Source: Arcticibacter sp041902385
GTDB lineage: Bacteria; Bacteroidota; Bacteroidia; Sphingobacteriales; Sphingobacteriaceae
Assembly: GCF_041902385.1 (NCBI RefSeq)
Contig: NZ_CP169244.1
Span: forward strand, 2,976,001 to 3,040,000
Length of the DNA stretch: 64,000 bases
Direction: 5' to 3'
Shown: one piece after another, positions 8,058 to 15,688 of the stretch
Layout of the letters: each line of letters opens with the position of its first letter
Numbering within the stretch: the first letter of the stretch is position 1
Translations under genes and position numbers: made by a program
The notes under the pieces: model-generated
Told to the model about the DNA's origin: nothing
Databases searched by the model: none
The model's input: only the letters and a program-made list of their open reading frames with translations

Positions 8058-11033
8058 TTAATCGGGCAGGTTAATTACCACTTCAGTGCCTCCTGCCTCC
8101 CGCTGAGCGACGTCTATTGTGATCGGCTTGCTTTTAAACTTGTTGAGGAGCGATATTCTTTGCCGGGTAAGTTCCATACCCCGGCTGACATGATCGCCGT
8201 TCTTCGTTTTTCTCGAGTTCTCAATTCCTACGCCGTTATCTGATATGCAGATCCTTATTCCTGATTCCGTCTTGTCGGTGTTAATTTTGATCGTTCCGTT
8301 ACCTTCTTTAGGCATAATGCCATGCCAGATCGCATTCTCAACGTAAGGCTGCAGAAGCATGGAGGGAATGGCTGTTTCCCGTATATCGACAGCCGGGCCT
8401 GTTTCTATTGCAAAGTCCATTTTTTCGCCGAACCTCAATTTCTCAAGTGAAAGATACAGGCGCAGATACTCCAGCTCCTCCTCAAGCGTGATATAGCTTT
8501 TGTTGCAGATATCGAGGTTCTTGCGGATGAGGCGGGCGAAGCCGCTTAGCACCTGGTTGGCGAGCGCGTTCTCCCTTGTATTGATGAAGTACTGGATTGA
8601 ATTCATCACGTTGAAGATGAAGTGGGGATTCATCATCGCCTGCAGTGCCTGTTGTTCGAGGGCAATAATGCGGGTTTGTGTGATCAGCTTTTCGTTTTGC
8701 TCAGCCTGCTTCGATTTGAAGTAATGCCTGAGGCTCAGAAAGAAGAACGCCGCTATTGCGGCTATGCTGAGCAGGAGGAACCACCACGTTCTCCAATAAG
8801 GAGGACGTATTATAAAATCTAATCCCACCGGTTTGCTCCAGTCCGTATACAGGCTTCTGGCTGCCACTTGAAGGTGGTAGTGGCCCGGCTTCAGTGATCC
8901 CAGTTCCAGGGAGCTTCCTTGAGTTTCAGACCAATGGGCATTCCTGGTCAGTCGGTACCGGTAGCGGAGGTGGCTGGGATGGCTGAAATCTATAGCGGTA
9001 TAGCTGATCGTCAGGTTGTTGAGGTCATACGGCGCGGAGGAGAACTGTTCCGGATAGAGGCGGCGCTTGTTGAACTGAATGGTCCGAATGTAGACTGGCA
9101 GGGGCTCTCTTGATACATCTCGAGCGGGGCTGAATACAGAGAGGCCCTGATTGGTTGCCACATAGGCGGTATCCTTCTGCACGTAGAGGTCATTGACCTC
9201 GTCCGAAATTAGTCCGTTTTCGGCGCTGTACTGGGTTATTGGAGAATGAGCTTTTTGAAAGTCGATTACGCTGATCCCTTTCACCGTTATTATCCAGGCC
9301 TTATTGTTTTCCACCACTATCTTCTTGCAAATATTGCTGATCAGGCCTTGTCTGGTTGTGATCCTCTTCACCAGCTTGTCGTTCTTTAATACCGCAACTC
9401 CAAAGCCGTAGGTCGAACAGATGACAGAGCCGTCGGCCAGTTCCGCGATATCGGTTACCCGCTGGCGGAGTACAGGGATGTGCTTATAAAGTTCAACAAG
9501 TTTGCCATCGGAGAAATACTGAAGCCCTTGCAGGTTGGAGAACCAGAGCCGACCGCGATTGTCATACAAGATTGAAAACGAGCGGTTGGTGAAACAGCTT
9601 TTTCTACCCGGCGAAAGGAAAGCTCCGCCAATCTGGTTTTCGCTGATCACATCGACACCGGAAGCATGGGCAACAGCAAGATCACGGTTCCTGTTGAAGC
9701 TAAACGATTTAATAGCGTAAACCTTGGCGGGGTCGAGAACGTTGATATTGCCCCGGCGTGGGTGGATTTCTATGAGCGCTTTATCCGAGGCATACCATAT
9801 GGAATTTCTTTTTGCGTTGAAATAGAGCTTCTTAACGGGATTGTAGCTGTTTCTCGGATTGATCAGTTCGTGGGTGATTCTGCCACTTTCAATGATGTCG
9901 AGGTTTCCGGACCGCAGCCCCAACACGAGTCTGTTACGGGCTTTTACAATACTCGTTACTGCCTTACTCGACAGCCCGTCTGACACGGTATAGTGGAGGG
10001 CGTTGTTCGCATAGTAAGGCAGCATATACACCCCGCTGCCAATAGTGGACACCCAGAGGTTGCCCTCCCGGTCCCGCAGGATATGGGTAATATTTTCTCC
10101 GCGGAGGTGGAGTTCGGGGCGGTCGGCCAGCGTCTTGTAGAGCAGAAGTCCCTGCCCCATAGTGCCGGTCCACAGCCGGTCCTGCGTGTCGACGTAAATA
10201 GGGCCGATGGACGCCTTTGTTGATGCCGACAGGCCCTTAATGCCAAATTTCTGGTTCTGATATTCTGCAAGGCCCTTGCTAGTCATAAAGATTACGCGCG
10301 ATTTGCCGGGCAATGCCTGAATGGACTTGGAAGACACTGGATAAAACGGAGAAGCGAACCTTTCGAACGTGTTGTTCCTGAATCTGAAAGCGAAGCTGCC
10401 GTTGAACGCCAGGAGACTTTGTCCTGCCTCCTGAAATAACGTACAGTTGGCGAAGGAGTAATGTGAAGACCGGAAAAAGCGGGGTCTGTCGTTTCTGTCG
10501 ACGCAGAGCAGACGGTTTTGGTTGGTGGAAAACCACAGATTATGCTGCCTGTCTTCGAAAAAGCTTATATAGCTGCCTGGGGAGATACTCTTCTCCAGAA
10601 GCGGGGTATTAGCTGGATTGTGAAACTTATGCTTGTAGTAATAGCTTAGCTTGCCATTCAGCGTCAGAAACCAAATTCGCCCTTTAGAGTCTTCAGATAT
10701 TTGAAGCACTTCGTTATCCGAAAGCCCGTTATCCATGGTGAACAGCTCAAACTTATGCCCGTCGAAGCGGTTTACTCCGCTTTCGGTGGCAAACCATATA
10801 AAGCCTTTTGAATCTTGAAAGATCGAGTAGACGGTCGAGTTGGCCAGGCCCTCTCGCACCGAGTAGTTCTTGAAGTTGAATGTTTCTGCCGAAGCGGCGA
10901 ACCGAAAAAACATGATGATAAAGAGGGCGGCTCCGCTACAATAAAAGCGTTTAAGCCTAATGACAGACAGGAGGTTAAGTATGCGACATATTCTCTTCGT
11001 ACTCTTAGTTCGCTGCCCCGATATTATCCTCAT
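8058..11033 (-). CDS. Two-component sensor kinase, propeller + Y_Y_Y + LytS-type kinase
   Basis: 991 aa. A membrane-export segment at about 25-48 is followed by a periplasmic region of two-component-regulator propeller repeats (SVREGLANSTVYSIFQDSKG, DSKGRIWFLTLNG, DREGNLWVSTIGSGVYML and others, about 55-650). A Y_Y_Y domain (LTISYTAIDFSHPSHLRYRYRL) precedes one membrane segment (WWFLLLSIAAIAAFFFLSL) and a LytS/YehU histidine-kinase domain (MNPHFIFNVMNSIQYF with the phospho-accepting His; ATPase part ISDNGVGI). It differs from hybrid HTCS regulators in having no receiver or AraC domain; the response regulator is a separate gene 3 bases upstream. The ligand is unknown. Confidence 0.9.
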   Translation of the reverse strand: MRIISGQRTKSTKRICRILNLLSVIRLKRFYCSGAALFIIMFFRFAASAETFNFKNYSVREGLANSTVYSIFQDSKGFIWFATESGVNRFDGHKFELFTMDNGLSDNEVLQISEDSKGRIWFLTLNGKLSYYYKHKFHNPANTPLLEKSISPGSYISFFEDRQHNLWFSTNQNRLLCVDRNDRPRFFRSSHYSFANCTLFQEAGQSLLAFNGSFAFRFRNNTFERFASPFYPVSSKSIQALPGKSRVIFMTSKGLAEYQNQKFGIKGLSASTKASIGPIYVDTQDRLWTGTMGQGLLLYKTLADRPELHLRGENITHILRDREGNLWVSTIGSGVYMLPYYANNALHYTVSDGLSSKAVTSIVKARNRLVLGLRSGNLDIIESGRITHELINPRNSYNPVKKLYFNAKRNSIWYASDKALIEIHPRRGNINVLDPAKVYAIKSFSFNRNRDLAVAHASGVDVISENQIGGAFLSPGRKSCFTNRSFSILYDNRGRLWFSNLQGLQYFSDGKLVELYKHIPVLRQRVTDIAELADGSVICSTYGFGVAVLKNDKLVKRITTRQGLISNICKKIVVENNKAWIITVKGISVIDFQKAHSPITQYSAENGLISDEVNDLYVQKDTAYVATNQGLSVFSPARDVSREPLPVYIRTIQFNKRRLYPEQFSSAPYDLNNLTISYTAIDFSHPSHLRYRYRLTRNAHWSETQGSSLELGSLKPGHYHLQVAARSLYTDWSKPVGLDFIIRPPYWRTWWFLLLSIAAIAAFFFLSLRHYFKSKQAEQNEKLITQTRIIALEQQALQAMMNPHFIFNVMNSIQYFINTRENALANQVLSGFARLIRKNLDICNKSYITLEEELEYLRLYLSLEKLRFGEKMDFAIETGPAVDIRETAIPSMLLQPYVENAIWHGIMPKEGNGTIKINTDKTESGIRICISDNGVGIENSRKTKNGDHVSRGMELTRQRISLLNKFKSKPITIDVAQREAGGTEVVINLPD

Positions 11034-11036
11034 GCC

Positions 11037-11801
11037 TTACTCTCCTTTAAAGAAGGCCTTCGCCTTTTCCTGAAATTCATTTAGCCTTCTTCGGGATACG
11101 GGGAGGGCTGAACCGTCTTTCAGGATGACCTGCAGTCCGTTCCGGTGGGAGTAGGCCTTTACATACTTGAAATTTACAATAATTGACTTGTGGATCCTCA
11201 GGAAGGCTTTTCCGGCAAGCATTTCTTCAAACTCTTTCAGCGGCTTGGCCACGATCATCTTTCCGGTGTTCTTTAAATGAAAAATGGAGTAATTACTGTC
11301 GGCTTCAATATAGACAATCTCGGAGGTGTTGATGACGTCGAATCCGTGGGTGTGAGGGATTGTGATGGTTCCATCATCAGGAAGGACATGGTCCGGCTGC
11401 TTCGGGTCTGAAGCGGCTGTTCCCCGTTCGCTTATTAAAAGCATCTGATCGTGCGCCTTTTTCACGGCTGCTTTTAGTTCCTCAATGTCGATTGGCTTTA
11501 AAAGATAATCAATAGCACTCGCCTTCAGTGCCTTTAAAGCATAATGATCGTAAGCGGTTGTGAAAATAACGAGCGTATTAGAAGATTTAAGATCTGGCAG
11601 CAGTTCAAAGCCGCTCTCTCTGGGCATTGCGACATCAAGGAAAATGAGGTTAACCTGCTTTGTTCTCAGTTGTTCACGCGCCTCAGCCACAGAATTAACG
11701 ATAGCAGCAATTTGCACTTCCGGGCAGTATTCCTGAAGAAGATAATACAGCGATTTCCTGCTGTACTCTTCGTCGTCTACAATAAGCGCAGTTAAGGTCA
11801 T
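11037..11801 (-). CDS. LytTR-family response regulator
   Basis: 254 aa. Receiver domain (1-125) has the acidic pair DD at 9-10, phosphoacceptor Asp56 in LIFLDVAMP, Thr in FTTAYD and Lys in YLLKPI. A linker leads to a C-terminal LytTR DNA-binding domain (about 150-250; IVYIEADSNYSIFHL, FLRIHKSIIVNFKYVKAY, LPVSRRRLNEF). It is the first gene of an operon with the LytS-type kinase, which starts 3 bases after its stop, so the two almost certainly form a pair. Target genes are not evident from the sequence. Confidence 0.94.
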   Translation of the reverse strand: MTLTALIVDDEEYSRKSLYYLLQEYCPEVQIAAIVNSVAEAREQLRTKQVNLIFLDVAMPRESGFELLPDLKSSNTLVIFTTAYDHYALKALKASAIDYLLKPIDIEELKAAVKKAHDQMLLISERGTAASDPKQPDHVLPDDGTITIPHTHGFDVINTSEIVYIEADSNYSIFHLKNTGKMIVAKPLKEFEEMLAGKAFLRIHKSIIVNFKYVKAYSHRNGLQVILKDGSALPVSRRRLNEFQEKAKAFFKGE

Positions 11802-11893
11802 AAGGCAATTTTGGTGAAATTACCTTAAATTATTCAAAAGGAGAAAAGCAAATGCAGAAAGACTGCCTGTTCAGATTACCCGGGGGCGCTTGT

Positions 11894-13018
11894 CTAGTAT
11901 GTTATTTCCTGCTGCTGAATTTGTGCAGGGATCTCCCTGAACCCGTACTTCTGATTCCTGAGCTGAGGTTCAAAGCCAGCCTCACGTATTGCCTGCTGAA
12001 TTCCGGCTGAAGTGAAACGATGAGGGGCGCCCGCCGCACTCACTACGTTTTCTTCGATCATGATAGAACCGAAGTCGTTAGCACCGGCATGCAGACAGAT
12101 CTGAGCGACATTCTTTCCTACAGTAAGCCAGGAGGCCTGAATGTTTTTAATATTGGGCAGCATTATCCTGCTCAGTGCGATCATGCGAATGTATTCGTCG
12201 GCTGTAACCTGATTGCTGATCCCCCTCACGCGTTTGAGCAGTGTGCCATCGTCCTGAAAGGGCCATGGAATAAAAGCAATAAAGCCATTTGCATTCTCAG
12301 GTTTTTCCGACTGCACCTGTCTGATCCAGACGAGATGTTCGAACCGTTCTTGTATCGTTTCAACGTGGCCGAACATCATCGTTGCAGAAGTAGTAAGACC
12401 GAGCTGGTGCGCAGCACGCATTACATCGAGCCATTCCTGGCCTCCACACTTCCCTTTCGATATCAATCTGCGTACGCGGTCGTTAAGGATTTCCGCTCCT
12501 GCTCCGGGGAGAGAGTCTAGTCCGGCTTCCATCAGGGCCTTCAAGACCTCTGAATGGCTCATGCCCTCCAGCTTGGCGATATGTGCTATCTCGGGAGGAC
12601 CCAGCGAGTGCAGCTTAAGGGTGGGGTAGAGTTCTTTGAGTTGCTTGAATAGCGTAGTATAAAAGGAAAGACCGAGATCCGGGTGATGCCCTCCCTGGAG
12701 GAGAAGCTGGTCCCCGCCGAACCGGAATGTCTCTTCGATCTTTATTTTGTAGGTTTCAATATCGGTGATGTAGCTGTCGGCATGGCCCGGGCGTCTGAAA
12801 AAGTTGCAAAACTTACAGTTGGCAATACACACGTTGGTGGTATTCATGTTCCGGTCTATCTGCCAGGTTACCTTTCCATGTGGTACCTGGATTTTTCGAA
12901 GCTCATTGGCCGTGTACATCAGTTCTGAGGTAGAGGCATGTTCGAAAAGAAAGACTCCTTCATCAATAGAAAGAAAGTCAAAAGCCAGAGCGCGCTGCAG
13001 CAAATCCCGTGTATTCAT
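11894..13018 (-). CDS. mqnC: Cyclic dehypoxanthinyl futalosine synthase (radical SAM)
   Basis: Radical-SAM enzyme that cyclises dehypoxanthine futalosine in the futalosine route to menaquinone. 374 aa. The 4Fe-4S motif CX3CX2C is Cys64-Cys68-Cys71 (CIANCKFC). Family segments GGDQLLLQGGHHPDLGL, DSLPGAGAEIL, SATMMFGHVET and the C-terminal GANDFGSIMIEENVV fit MqnC rather than MqnE. The ATG at 13018 is chosen because the upstream GTG at 13024 lies inside a perfect -7 box. This implies the cell uses the futalosine pathway. Confidence 0.93.
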   Translation of the reverse strand: MNTRDLLQRALAFDFLSIDEGVFLFEHASTSELMYTANELRKIQVPHGKVTWQIDRNMNTTNVCIANCKFCNFFRRPGHADSYITDIETYKIKIEETFRFGGDQLLLQGGHHPDLGLSFYTTLFKQLKELYPTLKLHSLGPPEIAHIAKLEGMSHSEVLKALMEAGLDSLPGAGAEILNDRVRRLISKGKCGGQEWLDVMRAAHQLGLTTSATMMFGHVETIQERFEHLVWIRQVQSEKPENANGFIAFIPWPFQDDGTLLKRVRGISNQVTADEYIRMIALSRIMLPNIKNIQASWLTVGKNVAQICLHAGANDFGSIMIEENVVSAAGAPHRFTSAGIQQAIREAGFEPQLRNQKYGFREIPAQIQQQEITY

Positions 13019-13023
13019 TATCA

Positions 13024-13031
13024 CAAAGATA
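13024..13031 (-). promoter_or_regulatory. -7 box of mqnC
   Basis: Minus strand reads TATCTTTG, an exact TAnnTTTG match ending 6 bases before the ATG. The transcript is probably leaderless. Confidence 0.65.
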
Positions 13032-13411
13032 AAGAGTGCAGAATCATTAGCAAAATGGCTTCCTCATCTGAATGTCACGCTTGTTCGCTGTGTCTGATTG
13101 GGAGTCTGTCATTGAGCAGTGGCATGTAAGGCCTGAGCTTGTCTGAATAGCGGGAATGTGAGCCCTTCTGTCATTAAGTTCGGTGCAATGCCTGGGGGCA
13201 TGTTGTGTCCTGATCGTGTTGGGGATGGGCAGCCAGTTCCTTCGGTACACCTTCGGTACTCCTTCGGTACACCTTCGTCAAATCCCGAAGCTTTGCAAAA
13301 GCATTGGAAAAGGATTGTCAAGTCATCGCCGGACAAAGTCCGAGCGCGGTCAGGAGAAGGTCTGGACAATTTGGAGCAAAGAAAAGTGCCAGGGAAGCGT
13401 CTCAGGATTGG
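13032..13411. other. 380-bp spacer between mqnC and ypdA without a convincing gene
   Basis: Short open frames occur on both strands but overlap each other, show no domain and have no start signals. The only clear structure is an 11-bp tandem repeat at 13239-13280. Beyond the mqnC promoter I see nothing else interpretable. Confidence 0.5.
13239..13280 (+). repeat. 11-bp tandem repeat, three copies plus a partial fourth
   Basis: CCTTCGGTACA, CCTTCGGTACT and CCTTCGGTACA follow one another, then CCTTCGTCA. Copies 1 and 3 are identical; copy 2 differs at the last base. It sits in a non-coding spacer. Confidence 0.85.
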
Positions 13412-14383
13412 CTACTGACCGGACTTGCCTTTAATGTGGTTAACGATCTTGCAGGCATGTTCCCGCGAGTTCTCAATGAAATAGGTGTGTGTATCCATTC
13501 CACCGCAAACCACTCCTGCCATATAGATGCCCGGTACGTTGGTTTCCATTGTTTCGGTGTCATGGGAGGGGAGCTTACGATCGTCCACGGAACAGTTGAT
13601 CCCGATCTCCTTTAAGAAGTTGAAGTTAGGCCGGTATCCGGTCATCGCCAGGACAAAATCGTTTTGTATGGTGACGAGGCCTTCCGGGGTTTCAATATCG
13701 ATCTCGTGTTCCCTGATGGCCGTAACCTCCGAATTGAAATAGCCTTTGATGCTGCCTTCTTTGATCCGGTTTACGATGTCGGGCCTGACCCAATATTTAA
13801 CCCTCGGGTCGATCTCTGAACCTTTCACGATCATGGTTACTTCTGCCGACTTCCGGTAGGTTTCGAGGGCGGCATCAACAGCAGAATTGCCGGCGCCAAT
13901 TACAGCAACTTTCTGCATCACATAATAATGCGGATCTTTATAGTAGTGCGTTACTTTTGGTAAATCTTCCCCCGGAACGCCAAGGTAAACAGGGACGTCG
14001 TAAAATCCGGTGGAGACGATGACGTTGGCTGCGCGGTATTCTCCTTTTGATGTGCTTACGGTAAATCCGTCTTTTGATCCTCGTACTGTTTCCACAGGTT
14101 CAAATAATCTCACATTCAGGTTATAATGGAGAGTCGCCCGTCTGTAGTACTCCAGCGCCTCGGCACGTGTCGGTTTGGCGTTAATGGAGACGAAAGGGAT
14201 GTCGCCTATTTCAAGTTTGTCGGAAGTAGAGAAAAAGGTCATATTGGCCGGATAGTTATACAGCGAGTTCACCAGGCATCCTTTTTCTATAATGACATAT
14301 GACAGTCCTGCTTTGCCGGCTTCAATTCCACAGGTAAGTCCGATAGGCCCGGCACCTATTATCAGGACATCGACATTTTGCAT
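13412..14383 (-). CDS. ypdA: YpdA-family bacillithiol disulfide reductase
   Basis: FAD/NADPH oxidoreductase proposed to reduce bacillithiol disulfide. 323 aa, usual length. FAD-binding IIGAGPIGLTCG is at 8-19, NADPH-binding VAVIGAGNSAVDAALE is near 160-175, and the C-terminal FAD segment is NVPGIYMAGVVCGGMDT. There is no CxxC redox pair, as expected for YpdA and unlike thioredoxin reductase. It suggests that the organism makes bacillithiol or a related low-molecular-weight thiol. No bsh genes lie in the window. Confidence 0.88.
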   Translation of the reverse strand: MQNVDVLIIGAGPIGLTCGIEAGKAGLSYVIIEKGCLVNSLYNYPANMTFFSTSDKLEIGDIPFVSINAKPTRAEALEYYRRATLHYNLNVRLFEPVETVRGSKDGFTVSTSKGEYRAANVIVSTGFYDVPVYLGVPGEDLPKVTHYYKDPHYYVMQKVAVIGAGNSAVDAALETYRKSAEVTMIVKGSEIDPRVKYWVRPDIVNRIKEGSIKGYFNSEVTAIREHEIDIETPEGLVTIQNDFVLAMTGYRPNFNFLKEIGINCSVDDRKLPSHDTETMETNVPGIYMAGVVCGGMDTHTYFIENSREHACKIVNHIKGKSGQ

Positions 14384-14424
14384 CAGAAGATTTGAAAGAA
14401 TATAAAGTACAACATAAATAGAAG

Positions 14425-14463
14425 TACAATGGCCCAGCGCGGCAAAAGCGTCAAGCCATTGTA
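14425..14463 (-). terminator. Hairpin after the transaldolase-like gene
   Basis: TACAATGGC (14425-14433) pairs with GCCATTGTA (14455-14463). On the minus strand it follows the stop at 14476 and is followed by a weak pyrimidine tract. Confidence 0.45.
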
Positions 14464-14475
14464 TTTGAGTGAGGC

Positions 14476-15135
14476 CTATTTGCCTGCAGCCTTAGCGTGA
14501 TCAGCAAGGAACTGTGCAAGTCCGTTATCCGTTAAAGGATGTTTTAGCAGAGCAGCAATTGCTGAAAGCGGAGCGGTAATGACGTCTGAGCCTATCTTTG
14601 CACATTCTATAATGTGCATAGGGTGACGTACAGAAGCGGCGAGTATCTGAGTGGTATACCCATAGTTATCGAATATGGTGCGGATGTCTTCGATCAGCGC
14701 CAAGCCGTCGGTGGATACATCGTCAAGACGGCCGACGAAGGGAGATACATAGGTTGCTCCGGCTTTAGCGGCTAAAAGAGCCTGACCGGCAGAGAATACC
14801 AGGGTGCAATTAGTCTTAATTCCCTTTGAAGTGAAGTATTTGATAGCTTTTATGCCGTCTTTGATCATCGGAACCTTTACTACAATACGTTCGTGAAGTT
14901 TCGCAAGGGCCTCGCCTTCGGCAATGATTTCGTCATATGTAGTGGCAATAACTTCTGCGCTTACGTCTCCTGTTGTGATTTCGCAGATTGCCTTGTAATG
15001 ATTAATAACGTTATCGTGTCCGGTGATTCCTTCTTTGGCCATTAAGCTTGGATTCGTGGTAACGCCATCGAGTACGCCCATTTCATGAGCTTCTTTAATC
15101 TGGGCAAGGTTTGCTGTGTCAATAAAAAATTTCAT
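14476..15135 (-). CDS. fsa: Fructose-6-phosphate aldolase / short transaldolase
   Basis: 219 aa Schiff-base aldolase of the short transaldolase (TalC/FSA) class. Family start MKFFIDTANLAQIKEAHEMGVLDGVTTNPSL; Schiff-base Lys87 in VVKVPM; CTLVFSAGQALLAAKAGATYVSPFVGR and ILAASVRHP segments follow. Whether it acts as transaldolase in the pentose phosphate pathway or as fructose-6-phosphate aldolase cannot be told from this reading. The SRP RNA gene lies upstream on the same strand with a T-tract between. Confidence 0.9.
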   Translation of the reverse strand: MKFFIDTANLAQIKEAHEMGVLDGVTTNPSLMAKEGITGHDNVINHYKAICEITTGDVSAEVIATTYDEIIAEGEALAKLHERIVVKVPMIKDGIKAIKYFTSKGIKTNCTLVFSAGQALLAAKAGATYVSPFVGRLDDVSTDGLALIEDIRTIFDNYGYTTQILAASVRHPMHIIECAKIGSDVITAPLSAIAALLKHPLTDNGLAQFLADHAKAAGK

Positions 15136-15308
15136 ACTGTATATAGATTATTAGAATAAAGTTAATCAGTTATCTGCTGACAATCAGTGTTTGTAGCAGT
15201 GCTGCGTGTATGAGCAAGAGGCTCGGCAACGCTGCGCTAAGTTAGAACTTTGAATCTTGAGAGGAAAGCTTTTTGGAATTTTTTTATGAGAAGAGAAAAG
15301 AAAAAAAT

Positions 15309-15409
15309 GGGCTAGCACCTTCTATCGCACCGCTACAACCCTCTACCCTTGCTGCGTTCCCACCCTGGGGGAGTTCAAGAGGAGCTGGTCGTAGAAGACT
15401 AACCCGCCA
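15309..15409 (-). ncRNA. ffs: Signal recognition particle RNA (small bacterial type, 4.5S-like)
   Basis: The minus strand folds as one long hairpin: GGGTTAG pairs with CTAGCCC, CTTCTA with TAGAAG, and CTACGACC with GGTTGTAG. The apical part reads CCCCCAGGGTGGGAACGCAG and then CAAGGGTAG, which resembles the conserved asymmetric loop and tetraloop of SRP RNA helix 8 (GGAA followed by GCAGCA). A perfect -7 box lies directly upstream, and a run of seven T (plus-strand A-run 15301-15307) follows the closing stem as terminator. Length about 100 nt fits the small SRP RNA. Exact ends are estimated. Confidence 0.82.
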
Positions 15410-15438
15410 CAAAGATAGAAAATCGTACTAAAGCGCAA
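15410..15438 (-). promoter_or_regulatory. Promoter of the SRP RNA gene
   Basis: Minus strand: TTTTTG (TTG at 15436-15438) then 18 bases then TATCTTTG (15410-15417), an exact TAnnTTTG. This predicts transcription start within the first bases of the RNA hairpin. Confidence 0.7.
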
Positions 15439-15688
15439 AAACTATTTTGTGTTTTTTCATTATTCGCGTATCTTGTTGATTCAATCACCTGATTGAGGTA
15501 GGGGAACTGCGAAGATGTTTTGAGAAGAAAGTGAATTAGTATTTTATTAAAATTTTACATTTACCTTTAATAAAGTGCTAAATAATTTTATATTTGCTAT
15601 TGCAGAATTGAAGAATAAACAAAAATTATTGAATTGTCCTAATTTTAAGGTGCAGGCCTTAGCTTAGTGATTTGCTTTTATAAATCTG

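Noticed and set aside
12020..12520. 166-aa open frame antisense to mqnC
   Set aside because: Fully inside mqnC on the other strand, with no recognisable domain.
13109..13615. Overlapping short open frames around the 11-bp repeat
   Set aside because: They overlap on both strands, include the simple repeat and extend into ypdA; no family features.
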